Below are positions 1 to 8,218 of a stretch of DNA of 64,000 nt, one piece after another (the stretch's first letter is position 1; every line of letters starts with the position of its first letter). A program made the translations under genes and the position numbers. The notes under the pieces were generated by a model that worked only from the letters and a program-made list of their open reading frames with translations, was not told the origin of the DNA and did not search any database. This stretch comes from Gari tellinella (taxonomy: Eukaryota > Mollusca > Bivalvia > Cardiida > Psammobiidae), in the NCBI GenBank assembly GCA_922989275.2, contig OV277870.1, positions 46,434,356-46,498,355 of the forward strand, read 5' to 3'.

Positions 1-135
1 TCTATGTCAGGCATAATCCATGTCATAAATTAGAGTACATACTGTGTATACGCTCGATTGTGTTTCTGACTTTTATTTCACGAGTAATATTGCCATAGAG
101 TATCTCTCAACTGCTAAACGTTTATCGTACGTACA
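1..135. repeat. Copy of the U1-upstream region (array repeat edge)
   Basis: By eye, these 135 bases match positions 7219-7353 without mismatch, in the same orientation, and diverge right after a CGTACGTACA motif. At the downstream site the sequence lies 95-229 bp upstream of the U1 gene start. The window therefore probably opens inside the upstream region of another U1 gene to the left, and the 5S/U1 cluster is a tandem unit of about 7.2 kb here, or about 2.0 kb without the inserted element. Confidence 0.85.
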
Positions 136-253
136 CGTTTTAACAGCAAACTTGCCTCTGAACCAATACGTACTATTCCATGCAATGCAAACACGTGAGT
201 TGAATTCGGAGATATTCAGTTCTTTAAAACTCTATAAAATTCTATATAATTAT

Positions 254-352
254 AGGGTTGAATGTGTTCAAACTGCCAAAAAGTCAAATCTGAACGTAAG
301 AGAAAACAAAAGTTTAATAAAAACGAGATTAAAAAACAGAAAAAGGGAAAGA
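254..352 (-). repeat. Partial 5S spacer
   Basis: From AGGGTTGAATGTGTTCAAACTG onward (shown here only as a landmark at 255) this matches the downstream end of the spacers that follow the other two 5S genes. It marks the left border of the 5S repeats. Positions 136-253 between it and the U1-upstream copy show no recognisable feature. Confidence 0.75.
331..344 (-). terminator. Pol III T-run terminator of 5S copy 1
   Basis: Read on the minus strand, T5 and T6 runs follow the 5S 3' end within about 8-22 nt. RNA polymerase III terminates at such runs. Confidence 0.6.
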
Positions 353-471
353 AGCCTACGGCACCCGGTATTCCCAAGCGGTCACCCATCCAAGTACTGA
401 CCGGGCTCGACGTTGCTTAACTTCGGTGATCGGACGAGAACCGGTGTTTTCAACGTGATATGGCCGTAGAC
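353..471 (-). rRNA. 5S rRNA: 5S ribosomal RNA, copy 1 (intact)
   Basis: The minus strand reads GTCTACGGCCATATCACG at the 5' end and GGGTGCCGTAGGCT at the 3' end, 119 nt, the usual metazoan 5S length. The internal Pol III promoter is present: box A around GTTAAGCAACG (nt 51-61) and the conserved AGTACTTGGATGGGTGACCG segment further 3'. The ends pair into the helix I stem. 5S rRNA is a structural part of the large ribosomal subunit. A TATA-like element lies at -24 to -31 and a T-run follows the gene. It differs from copy 3 by at least one base (ATATGG here, ATGTGG there). It looks functional. Confidence 0.97.
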
Positions 472-494
472 ATATGTATCCTTAATATATGCGC

Positions 495-502
495 TTATAA
501 AG
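495..502 (-). promoter_or_regulatory. TATA-like element upstream of 5S copy 1
   Basis: The minus strand reads CTTTATAA at -24 to -31 from the 5S start. The same position upstream of the other two 5S genes also holds a TATA-like octamer, although the flanks of copy 3 have diverged. Upstream TATA-like boxes are known to help Pol III transcription of invertebrate 5S genes. Confidence 0.6.
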
Positions 503-621
503 TATAAAACCAAACTTTAAACCAGTTTAGAACAGCACAAAGGCAATAGCAGGCAACATTAACGTCAAGCCCAACTATATTTAATCACACAGATGCAAGG
601 ACACTGTTCCTAGCTTTAGCA

Positions 622-771
622 TTAACCATTTACTATTTATTCTGTATATCAGCACTACATACATGGTCGTGCGGAAAACTCGATGGGTTCTACACCGTTT
701 GCATAGGACAAGTGTACTCTTCATAAGTACACTCTTTGTAAATGACGACCATACTCGTCGCTAGGGTTGAA
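622..771. mobile_element. Family G MITE remnant in 5S spacer 1
   Basis: It begins at a TTAA followed by CCATTTAC and ends with CTAGGGTTGAA, like an inverted family G element. The stretch TTTGCATAGGACAAGTGTAC matches the G sub-terminal part seen at 11055-11296 and 61072-61313. The central hairpin is lost. The same remnant is in spacer 2 (6317-6465), so it entered before the spacers were duplicated or homogenised. Confidence 0.55.
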
Positions 772-846
772 TGTGTTTAAACTGCCAAAAAGTGAAATCT
801 AAACACTGTAGAAAATAAAAAAGAGAAAAAAAGGCTAACAAAACAG

Positions 847-852
847 AAAAAA
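847..852 (-). terminator. T-run downstream of 5S copy 2
   Basis: T6 on the minus strand, about 6 nt past the 5S 3' end. Confidence 0.55.
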
Positions 853-858
853 GAAAGA

Positions 859-926
859 AGCCTACGGCACCCGGTATTCCCAAGCGGTCACCCATCCAAG
901 TACTGACCGGGCTCGACGTTGCTTAA
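859..926 (-). pseudogene. 5S rRNA: 5S rRNA copy 2, 3' part (interrupted)
   Basis: This is nt 52-119 of a 5S gene, matching copy 1 base for base, and it stops exactly at a TTAA (923-926) inside box A. The missing 5' part sits at 6113-6167. The two parts add up to exactly 119 nt when the TTAA is counted once. The gene was therefore whole until a TTAA-targeting element inserted. Because box A of the internal promoter is broken, it cannot be expected to give normal 5S RNA. Confidence 0.92.
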
Positions 927-1394
927 GGGTGTATCAATGTCATGAAGGTCGGCGGTTTAGTCGAACCATGGCCGTAAGTAGAACATAATGTAGCAAAACG
1001 GAAGTAGAAAAAACAACTTTTTTGTTTATATTTTTTAACATAAAAAGTATTCAAATCTATTTAAAAAATATACATTATGTGTTTTCAATATGACAATGTA
1101 TTTTTTCTGATGAAATATAAGTGGTTTCACGACTGCCGTAAAGCACCTGTCAAAACAAAACAAAATGTAAACATCCGTTTTCGATTTCCTGATCTTTCAA
1201 TCGTGTTGTTCTTCAAATGTTTGTGAGAGTTTGTGATAATTGATGGGTAAAAACGTTTGAAATATGGTTTCTAAATATACAAAGCAAGTCGATCACTTAA
1301 ATAAAGTGTCACAATGTGCCAAGGAACGGTGTCGTGAGAGAGCGACAATTATTTTAATCCTAACACACCGGTGCAAGAAAAAGACGAAACGTGA

Positions 1395-1526
1395 CGTGAA
1401 GGGAGACGAATTGTGGAGCTGGGAGTTTTGGCAGACGCATTATCGGCTTGTCGTCAGTGTGGATTGCCCCTGCAGTTAGCACGCACCTTGTCTATTAACA
1501 CCTTCGGATTAGGGGCAATGATCAAG
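1395..1526 (+). pseudogene. Possible transposase exon fragment
   Basis: An open frame after a stop at 1392-1394 reads GRRIVELGVLADALSACRQC followed by GLPLQLARTLSINTFGLGAM, and stops being coding-like at AAG/GTATGT (1524-1530), a good splice donor. The pattern (RRIVELGVLA, a CxxC pair, then GLGxxxxV) resembles from memory the N-terminal region of large Mutator-like transposases common in mollusc and cnidarian proteomes. No following exon is visible within the element, so it would be a decayed remnant. The resemblance is unverified; it could be chance. Confidence 0.3.
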
Positions 1527-1890
1527 GTATGTGTGATGTTATCACTCGACCTATGGTACTCAGGCCTAGTCTTTATCAAGTTTTTTTGTATAAAAGTATT
1601 ATTAAAAACAGTGTGTTCTGATACCATCTGTGGGAGATTAACCTGACCCAAGATACACAACATCTCCCAACTGTGTGTACTGAATCACATGTGTACCTAG
1701 GCGTTGGTGTGTGTAATTAACATTGTAAACACAGTCAGCTAGACAAATCATGTACAGTGAGTAACGACCTAGCTATTGTTATGTGAAGTTTAGAGGGGTT
1801 GAAGATATTTAATGGTGTAATTGCTTTAATATCAGGAATTAACATGAGAGCTCCAGAAAACGGGAGTAGATCTATTCCAAAAGAAAAACA

Positions 1891-1960
1891 CCTTCATAGC
1901 TCAGTGGTAGAGCATCTGCTTGCAGTGCGCCAGGTTGTAGGTTCAATCCCCGACCAATCC
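1891..1960 (+). repeat. tRNA-like sequence (SINE head or tRNA pseudogene)
   Basis: Perfect A box TAGCTCAGTGG (1897-1907) with a paired D-arm, and B box GGTTCAATCCC (1940-1950) at normal spacing. The anticodon region contains TTGCAGT, as in tRNA-Cys, but the anticodon and acceptor stems do not pair well. It is more likely a tRNA-derived repeat or decayed gene than a working tRNA. Confidence 0.6.
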
Positions 1961-2904
1961 CCGAGTCAAACCAAAAACTAAAAAATTGGTAGTAGTGGCT
2001 TCCCGTCTTGGCGCCCAGGATTCCGGTTTAGCATAACAACTGGTTTTAAATGTATATCAATATTTCCCTTCCTATCCTCTCTGTCTATATATGAATTATC
2101 AAAATTCTAAATTAATTAGAAAGCTTTGATTTCAAACTGTGTAGACCCAAAGCAAGCATGTGTCAAAGGCTTAGATGCAGTGCCTGGTGTGTATCTATGC
2201 AGTTTGACAGCATTAAATCTGGGATCTACAAACTTCTGCAGGGCTCAAGATAAGAGGGAGTAAGCTGAACAAATCCAACATTTTCTCACTTGTTTCAGCA
2301 CCAAATCCTATTATGTTACTTCTGATTCGAACTGTTTCCAAGGGACGATTCTAATGAGTAGTGACACCATAGAGTTTAATCTATTAATAATGATTTTAAT
2401 GTTTTTAATACTCCCCTTATCTTGAGCCCTGTTCTTCATATTAAAAGTATAAAGTAATTGGCATAAATTTCTATATACATGTAGTAAAATTTTTCCTACG
2501 ATGATAAAAAAATAAAAATAAATGAAATTTCACTTGTACATGTATGTAAATAACGTCACACTAAATAGAAAGCGATGTCAGAGTAAAAAACAAAGTGGCT
2601 GATACAGACTCTTGTATGTTACTGATGGTGTATTTTTTGCAAAAATAAAAGAAAATACTCAAATAAAACCAAATGTGTAGCATTACCGTGCATCTGGCAT
2701 TAGAAAAATATGATCAGTCTATAAACATCCTTAGGAAAAGTCTTCAAATCTTCATTTTTTAGATATATTCTATCGCTTTATCCGTTGCGTCGAAAGACGC
2801 AACAGAAAGTGATCATGGGCTGACATAAACCCAAGCCGAATTGTGTACTCTCCATCGCTACACACTGAAGTATGTTAAATCGATCCCAAAGATATGACTG
2901 ATAG

Positions 2905-2990
2905 CCCGTGGTTGAGTGGTCTGAGGGGGTTGACTTATTTTGCCTTTCTGTCCCCGCATGTCAGGTCACGGGTTCGAATCCCACCAGAGC
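2905..2990 (+). repeat. tRNA-like sequence inside MITE R copy 2
   Basis: Homologous to the tRNA-like part of R at 13361-13441. The B box GGTTCGAATCC (2971-2981) is perfect. The A box region TGGTCTGAGGGG has lost the conserved A. The long space between the boxes fits a tRNA with a large variable arm (Leu/Ser type) or a SINE. Confidence 0.55.
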
Positions 2991-2999
2991 TCAATATTT

Positions 3000-3425
3000 T
3001 TCCCCCCGGCATCTGAAGATGCGGAGGCATATAGTAATCGTCCTGTCTGTCAGTCCGTAACAGGTTAAGTAGATTTTACGGTTTCAACTAGCATCAACAC
3101 CCCTTACTCAAATGCTTTGATACTTATACAGTTGTTGCCTTGGACCATTCCCTATCCACCAATATCACCCAACATTGATTTTGACCATGACCTTGACCTA
3201 ATTTGGACTTAGAATATTTGGAATAGGCTATTTCTTGGTTAACTAGATTTTACCCTTTCGTATACATGTAGCATAAACACTACTTACTACAATGCTTCAA
3301 TACTTATACAGTTATTTCCATGGACCATTACCAACTGACCCATATTACCCAAGCTCAGTTAGACCTTGACCTAAAATGTTCAGAATATATTGTCAAGGGT
3401 GCCACCGGGGGCATAAGCGTTTATT
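3000..3425. repeat. Interspersed repeat with two internal ~170-bp units
   Basis: Starts with GGCATCTGAAGATGCGGAGG and ends near GGTGCCACCGGGGGCATAAG. Inside, a unit beginning TTAAGTAGATTTTACGG recurs about 175 bp later (TTAACTAGATTTTACCC), each with GCTTxxATACTTATACAGTT and GACCTTGACCTA. It resembles repeats common in bivalve genomes. No coding potential is seen. Confidence 0.5.
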
Positions 3426-3463
3426 GAACGCGCAGTCTAGTTTTTAACTGCAATGCATTTTTA

Positions 3464-4110
3464 TGCTCCCCTTTAGGGGGGAGCATATAGTCGCCGCTTT
3501 GTCTGTCCGTCCGTGTTTCCGTCCGTCCGTCACGCTTTATTGTCCGGAGCATATCTCTTGAACGGTACACCGTAGGTTGATGAAACTTGATACAATGATA
3601 GAGAATGACAGTAGGAGGTGCAGTACACAAGAACCGTAACTCTCTTGTCTACCAATTTTGAATTATCTCCCTTTTTCTCATAAAAAATCAATTTTGTCCG
3701 GAGCATATCTCTGGACCGTTTCACCGAAAGTTGATGAAACTTGGAACATTGATAGAGGATGACATTAGGAAGTGCAATACACAAGAACTGTAACTCTGTC
3801 ATCTCCCAATATTTAATTAGTTCCCTTTTTCTTCATTAATGTTTTAAAAAAATCAACTTTTCTGCCACACTGTAACGTGAACCTTGATACTGTGTTAGAA
3901 GATGACAAAAAGAAGTGTAGTACACAGGAATTATAACTCTGTCATCTCCAAATATTGAATTGCCTCCCTTTTTCATAATAAATTCATTTTTGTCCGAAGC
4001 ATATCTCCTGAATGTTACATCGAAAGTTGATGGAACTTGATACTGTGTTCACCTACTAAACATGCTATACCTTGGGCTTTTTCTTTGTGGGGAGCATCCA
4101 TCGTTGGGAA
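3464..4110. repeat. Interspersed repeat with ~150-bp tandem units
   Basis: Opens with a short palindrome (TGCTCCCC...GGGGAGCA) and CCGTCCGT repeats. TGTCCGGAGCATATCTCT starts recur at about 3541, 3696 and, diverged, 3990, each followed by GTTGATGAAACTTG and a GATGACA stretch; a fourth, decayed unit lies near 3850. It closes with GGGGAGCATCC. This is a familiar kind of mollusc repeat and is probably non-coding. Confidence 0.55.
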
Positions 4111-4250
4111 CGATATTCTTATTTAAACAGAATTTTTATTATCCTAAACTAATTCTTACCCGTTTATATAAGCATTTGACATATATTACCAAATTACTAT
4201 TTGTAATGCTAAATCTGGTTGCGAGCCTTTAAAGTACAAAATGTATATGA

Positions 4251-6112
4251 AGCTTCAATAAAATCTATTTTAAATAAAAACAAACATGGTAATTTTGTTT
4301 TTCATTATGTATTTCATTTCTGTGGAAGTATTTTGGCATAAAGAAACTAAATCAAGACCAAATAGGCACCAGATTTGGAAAATATGTATCTCTGAATCAA
4401 CAACATGGTTTTTATGGGTTAATTATGATATTTTTTTAAAACAAAAATTTATGAGAAATAGTAAAAAAATAAATATTTCTAGTATTTAACTTTTTCTTAT
4501 ATTCTACCAGATGAAAATCCATACAAAGGCAATTCAAAATATTAAAAGAAATTGATAGGTTAATGTTGAAATTTTTGAGTAACTGAAGAAAAAGGAGTTA
4601 TCTCCCTTTTACAAAATTTACAAAAAAAGTAACATATTGATGATATTTAGAGCTATATAAATTTCACATTTGGTGCCTGTTTTGTCTTAAATTAGTTTTT
4701 GTATGAAGAAATACTACCGTAGACATGAAATAAATGACACAAAACCAAATTAACATGTTTGTTTTCATTTGAAATGGATTTTATTGAAGCGGGCTGTTTG
4801 AAAAGGACAAAATAAGAAAACGTGGGTGGGGTAAATTTTACACCTTTTAAAATGGCCGTAGAGCCAAAAGTTGTACACCAAATGTACACTTTTTCTATTT
4901 TTTTTCATTCATCTTGAATAGTTCTTTAATACAAAACCATCATTGAGTGTTTTCATATACTTTGAAAATTTCACAAATTCATGAGTTTGATACATCCATA
5001 AATTCAGAATTTTCATTTTACAAAGGGCAAATAACTCTTGAAACAATAGGCCAATATCGTCCATAATCTATCTCTTTCAAGAACTTGTGGCCAGATATAG
5101 TTAAACCAAGTTTGACTTAAATCCATTAAAATTTGTAGACATTACAGTGTAACATATATTGATTTAATGTCTTTTTTAGTATATTTTAGTGTGTCAAGGG
5201 CAGACAACCCTTTACACAATAGTCAATTTTCAACCATAATATAAAGAATCAAAGAACTTATAGTCATGAACTTTTTGTGTAAATATAAAAAAAAACAGCC
5301 AATACTGTAGCTTGTAGAGGGGTAACATATTTGTTCAAAATGGCATTTTCAATGCATCAAGGCCATTCAAGGGCAAATAACTCCGAGAGACGCTGGTTGA
5401 AAGGGTTCCTAGCAGCTTAGTCTTCATGCTTTATGGGATAACATATATGTCCAAACAATACAGTATATAAAATTTGAGAGTCAATGTAAATAACTCCATG
5501 TAATTGTGTGATATGTTAGAATTGTTACAAATAAATGATATTTTGTAAAGGGAGATAACTCTTTTTACTTTAATAACTCAAAATTTTCAACACTGACCTT
5601 TCAATTTCTTTTCATATTTTGAACTGCCTTAGCATGGGCTTTCATCTGGTAGAATATAAGAAAAAGTTAAATACTAGAACTATTTCATTTTCAAACTTTT
5701 TTACTTTTTTTCATAAAATAAAAAATCTAATAAAATCATGCCCTATACAAAGCATATTTTTGATATTCAAGGATCGATATTGTTCAAACCTGGTGCCTGC
5801 TTTGTCTAAATTTGGTTTCTATATGTGAAAATACCACCATAGACTTGAAATAAATAATGGAAACCCAAATTATCATGTTTGTTTTGTTTCGAAATAAATT
5901 TTACTGAAGCTTGTACCCTGAATGGGTAAATTTTGAAAAAAAAAGTCCAAATTTGACATACCTTTTTCAAATCGCTGTAGCTCAAAAACAAGGACACCAC
6001 CATATTTATTTTTTTTCATTTTTTCATTCATCATAAACAGCTCTTCCAAAAAACCAATGTTAGAAAAAAAGTTAAATACTTTGAAAAATTGGCTTATGAC
6101 ATTGATACACCC
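4251..6112. repeat. Direct/inverted repeat complex at the right end of the 5.2-kb element
   Basis: Block X (4660-4998) recurs in the same direction at 5780-6112, where it ends in the element's terminal inverted repeat. Positions 4251-4380 are X inverted. Block Y (4498-4640, holding GGAGTTATCTCCCTTTTAC) is inverted at 5505-5650. So 4251-4640 is an inverted copy of 5505-5910, and the part could fold on itself. A third, diverged X'-Y copy stands alone at 29080-29470. The spacer 5000-5500 shows no feature. Confidence 0.65.
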
Positions 6113-6167
6113 TTAACTTCGGTGATCGGACGAGAACCGGTGTTTTCAACGTGATATGGCCGTAGAC
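6113..6167 (-). pseudogene. 5S rRNA: 5S rRNA copy 2, 5' part (interrupted)
   Basis: This is nt 1-55 of the split 5S gene, from GTCTACGGCC at 6167 to the duplicated TTAA at 6113-6116. The sequence matches copy 1. It keeps its upstream spacer and TATA-like box, so initiation here would run into the inserted element. Confidence 0.92.
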
Positions 6168-6190
6168 ATATGTAGCCGGAATATATGCGC

Positions 6191-6198
6191 TTATAAAT
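6191..6198 (-). promoter_or_regulatory. TATA-like element upstream of split 5S copy 2
   Basis: The minus strand reads ATTTATAA at -24 to -31, the same position as in the other two copies. Confidence 0.55.
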
Positions 6199-6540
6199 TA
6201 TAAAACCAAACTTTAAACCAATTTAGAACATCACAAAGGTAATAGCAGGCAACATTAACGTCAAGCCCAACTGTTGCTAATGAATGATGCAAGGGCACTG
6301 TTTCTAGCTTTGAGCGTTAACCATTTACTATTAGTTCTGTATATAAGCACTACATACATGGTCGTGCGGAAGACTAGATTGGTTCTATACCGTTTGCATA
6401 GGACAAGTATACTCTTCATAAGTACACTCTTTGTAAATGACGACCATACTCGTCGCCAGGGTTGAATGTGTTTAAACTGCCAAAAAGTGAAATCTAAACA
6501 TAGTAGAAGATAAAAAGAGAAATAAAAAGATAAAAAACAG

Positions 6541-6547
6541 AAAAAAA
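6541..6547 (-). terminator. T-run downstream of 5S copy 3
   Basis: T7 on the minus strand starting about 7 nt past the 5S 3' end. Confidence 0.6.
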
Positions 6548-6553
6548 GAAAGA

Positions 6554-6672
6554 AGCCTACGGCACCCGGTATTCCCAAGCGGTCACCCATCCAAGTACTG
6601 ACCGGGCTCGACGTTGCTTAACTTCGGTGATCGGACGAGAACCGGTGTTTTCAACGTGATGTGGCCGTAGAC
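6554..6672 (-). rRNA. 5S rRNA: 5S ribosomal RNA, copy 3 (intact)
   Basis: A 119-nt gene with the same ends, box A and 3' internal promoter segment as copy 1, and one visible difference (CACATC instead of ATATC near nt 12). Its upstream flank departs from the spacers after about 10 bp, so it is the first gene on the U1 side of the cluster. It keeps a TATA-like box and a T-run and looks functional. Confidence 0.97.
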
Positions 6673-6960
6673 ATTTAGTATCCCTGTTAAAGCGGTTATA
6701 TAGTAAATATGTATTTGAAACATACAAGGTAGATAACCTACAACTTACTTGTTGGTTTGGATTCAAATCACTGACTGTCTTTGTACAAATGATATACTGA
6801 ACGTGGTATGTTCCTTGTTTGAGTGACGAATTCAATTGGAAACTATATTTTATGAACTGTTCAAATTAGCACAGTATGCGCTGTTGTAATTGTTTGGCTG
6901 ATGAAATGTCGACAAATAGACAAGCATATCGTAGAAATTATTTTATTGCTTTGATTATTA
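6673..6960. other. Spacer between 5S copy 3 and U1
   Basis: Unique sequence apart from the TATA-like box. It holds the U1 3' flank, where a 3'-end-formation box is expected just below 6961. An A/T-rich run there is not a clear match to the known 3' box. Confidence 0.4.
6696..6703 (-). promoter_or_regulatory. TATA-like element upstream of 5S copy 3
   Basis: The minus strand reads CTATATAA at -24 to -31. The surrounding sequence differs from the other spacers while this box is kept. Confidence 0.6.
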
Positions 6961-7124
6961 CAGGGGTTAGCGCGAACGCAGACCCCCACACATATAAATT
7001 GCGTACCCGAGTAACCCACATTTGGGGTTATCGCAGGCGTCAGCTCAATCGAAGTGCAATGAAAGAGCCTCTTCCTGGGGAAACCGCCTGGATGATCACG
7101 GTATTACCTGTACCAGGTAAGTAT
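6961..7124 (-). ncRNA. U1 snRNA: U1 small nuclear RNA
   Basis: The minus strand starts ATACTTACCTG, the segment that pairs with 5' splice sites, and runs 164 nt (the human length) to GCGCTAACCCCTG. Visible parts: stem-loop I with a GATCAT loop start (U1-70K site), stem-loop II with ATTGCAC (U1A site), the ACCCCAAATGTGGG stem-loop III, and the GCGTTCGCGC tip of stem-loop IV. U1 defines 5' splice sites in the spliceosome. The gene lies 288 bp from 5S copy 3 on the same strand. One oddity: the Sm-site position reads AATTTATATG instead of a canonical AATTT(G/T)TGG-like site, so a diverged variant or pseudogene is possible. Confidence 0.93.
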
Positions 7125-7218
7125 GCTTTGGCTTGGTGAAGAGGGTATTTGTGTCAAATAGTTTTTACAATGGATTGGTACGCAAATATTAAAAACGTTT
7201 TCCATCGTGAAAACAAGC

Positions 7219-7353
7219 TCTATGTCAGGCATAATCCATGTCATAAATTAGAGTACATACTGTGTATACGCTCGATTGTGTTTCTGACTTTTATTTCACG
7301 AGTAATATTGCCATAGAGTATCTCTCAACTGCTAAACGTTTATCGTACGTACA
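7219..7353. repeat. 135-bp repeat upstream of U1
   Basis: The second copy of positions 1-135, with no mismatch seen. It lies at -95 to -229 of the U1 start, where distal snRNA promoter elements would sit. No PSE was confidently recognised between it and the gene. After 7353 the sequence leaves the array. Confidence 0.85.
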
Positions 7354-7628
7354 TTTGTGTCTCGAACGTATTTTTCACCAATGAAAAGCCGTTTTACAAA
7401 AATAATTTAGCCCTTATTATCCATATACCTTTCCTTCCAATGGCAACTCTCGTGTCTTTTACATGCCTACTTATTATCGTAGGCATGCCTATAGTCAAAC
7501 AACTAGGTCTGACCTGTCAAAGGTCAGCCGAGTCCATTTGTTAACTAGGGATAACAGCATTCAGCATGTTCTCGGACCATTTTTAAACAGTCGAGTTTAG
7601 TATATTAGATACAAATGAAAGCGTAATT
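7354..7628. other. Array flank, no feature seen
   Basis: Apparently unique sequence between the array edge and the first tRNA-like repeat. It contains a small palindrome around GGCATGCC (7482-7491). Confidence 0.4.
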
Positions 7629-7728
7629 GTTGTCAGCGCTTTAGCGCAGTAAGTAAAGTGTAGGCACGCAGAATGCATTGTGATAACAGTATTTTTGTTC
7701 AGCGTGGGTTCGAATCCCGCGTCAACCT
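7629..7728 (+). repeat. tRNA-like sequence (SINE-type)
   Basis: B box GGTTCGAATCC (7707-7717) in a well-paired T-arm (CGTGG/CCGCG), and an A-box-like TAGCGCAGTAA at about 7642. The spacing between the boxes is long (about 55 nt). The 3' end CGTCAACCTC closely matches the tRNA-like repeat on the other strand at 8219-8307. Confidence 0.5.
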
Positions 7729-7847
7729 CAAACTTATTTTTTAATCTAGAATGAATAGTAAAGCATTATCTTATTTCATACTGTATTATACTGTCTATTT
7801 ATGCACATGTTCTTCAATGTTGGGGAAGGGGTGCATTAGTTTGATAT

Positions 7848-8060
7848 GATTTGATTTGATTTGTTTTGATTTTACGTCGCTTTCAACGGTATTTCAGTCA
7901 TATCGCGACGTCCTGCTAATTATAGGTGGAGGAAGACCCCATCAGTCCTTTATGCATTGTTTCAGGCAAAAATCGGCAACTGGGTAGAACCACCGACCTT
8001 CCGCAAGCCAGCTGGAAGGCTTCTCCACATGAAAAATCCGAACTGCATTAGTTTGAGTTC
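7848..8060. repeat. Interspersed repeat with TTTTACGTCGCTTTCAACG start
   Basis: After TTTGATTTGATTTG repeats, the sequence has ACGTCGC...GCGACGT, GTGGAGGAAGACCCCATC, GGTAGAACCACCGACCTTCC and AAGCCAGCTGGAAGGCTTC. I recognise this as a repeat seen widely in bivalve genomes. It has no reading frame and is probably a non-autonomous retro-element. Confidence 0.45.
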
Positions 8061-8218
8061 GAGTCCTATACTAGGCATATTTTCAAAAACAAAGGGATGA
8101 AAAAATACAAATATCACAACAGGTTTTAGTTGTTTTCTTCAGGGGGCTTTCCGCAATACTTTAATGCAATGTAATTATAGAATCCTTAATATTGTTTTAG
8201 CAACAAAACTATTTTTTA

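Larger units (their letters stand above)
472..858. repeat. 5S intergenic spacer 1
   Basis: This 387-bp spacer is nearly the same as the 386-bp spacer at 6168-6553, giving tandem 5S units of about 505 bp. The half next to the following gene is A-rich on the plus strand and supplies T-runs to the minus-strand gene at 859. A transposon remnant lies in its middle (622-771). Confidence 0.85.
2630..4228 (+). mobile_element. MITE R, copy 2, split by other repeats
   Basis: Positions 2636-3000 and 4115-4228 align in order with the uninterrupted copy at 13058-13577. The right end CTAAATCTGGTTGCGAGCCT and a TTAA (4229-4232) are kept; the left end is truncated or diverged. About 1.1 kb of two other repeats lies between the halves. 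Confidence 0.65.
927..6112. mobile_element. 5186-bp TTAA-flanked element inserted in a 5S gene
   Basis: The ends are perfect 17-bp inverted repeats (GGGTGTATCAATGTCAT at 927-943, its complement at 6096-6112), flanked by duplicated TTAA at 923-926 and 6113-6116. TTAA targets are typical of piggyBac and Kolobok elements; the GGG ends do not decide between them. It has no long transposase frame, only one candidate transposase-like exon (1395-1526). It is loaded with later or captured repeats: a tRNA-like sequence, a copy of MITE R, two common bivalve-type repeats, and a direct/inverted repeat complex at the right end. It is probably a non-autonomous or decayed element. Stretches 1000-1390, 1530-1885 and 2000-2600 show nothing else I can name. 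Confidence 0.85.
6168..6553. repeat. 5S intergenic spacer 2
   Basis: 386 bp, highly similar to spacer 1 (472-858), including the family G MITE remnant (6317-6465) and the A-rich end. Differences are scattered substitutions, as expected of array members under incomplete homogenisation. Confidence 0.85.

Noticed and set aside
44..400. 118-codon frame at the window start
   Set aside because: It runs through the U1-upstream repeat, the 5S spacer and into the antisense of a 5S gene.
1891..1960. Functional tRNA-Cys
   Set aside because: The anticodon stem and acceptor do not pair; called a tRNA-like repeat instead.
927..6112. Polinton or retroelement as the 5S insertion
   Set aside because: The target duplication is TTAA (4 bp), the ends are short inverted repeats, and there is no polymerase, integrase or reverse transcriptase frame.
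6261..6590. 109-codon minus-strand frame
   Set aside because: Lies in the 5S spacer and gene 3; not coding.
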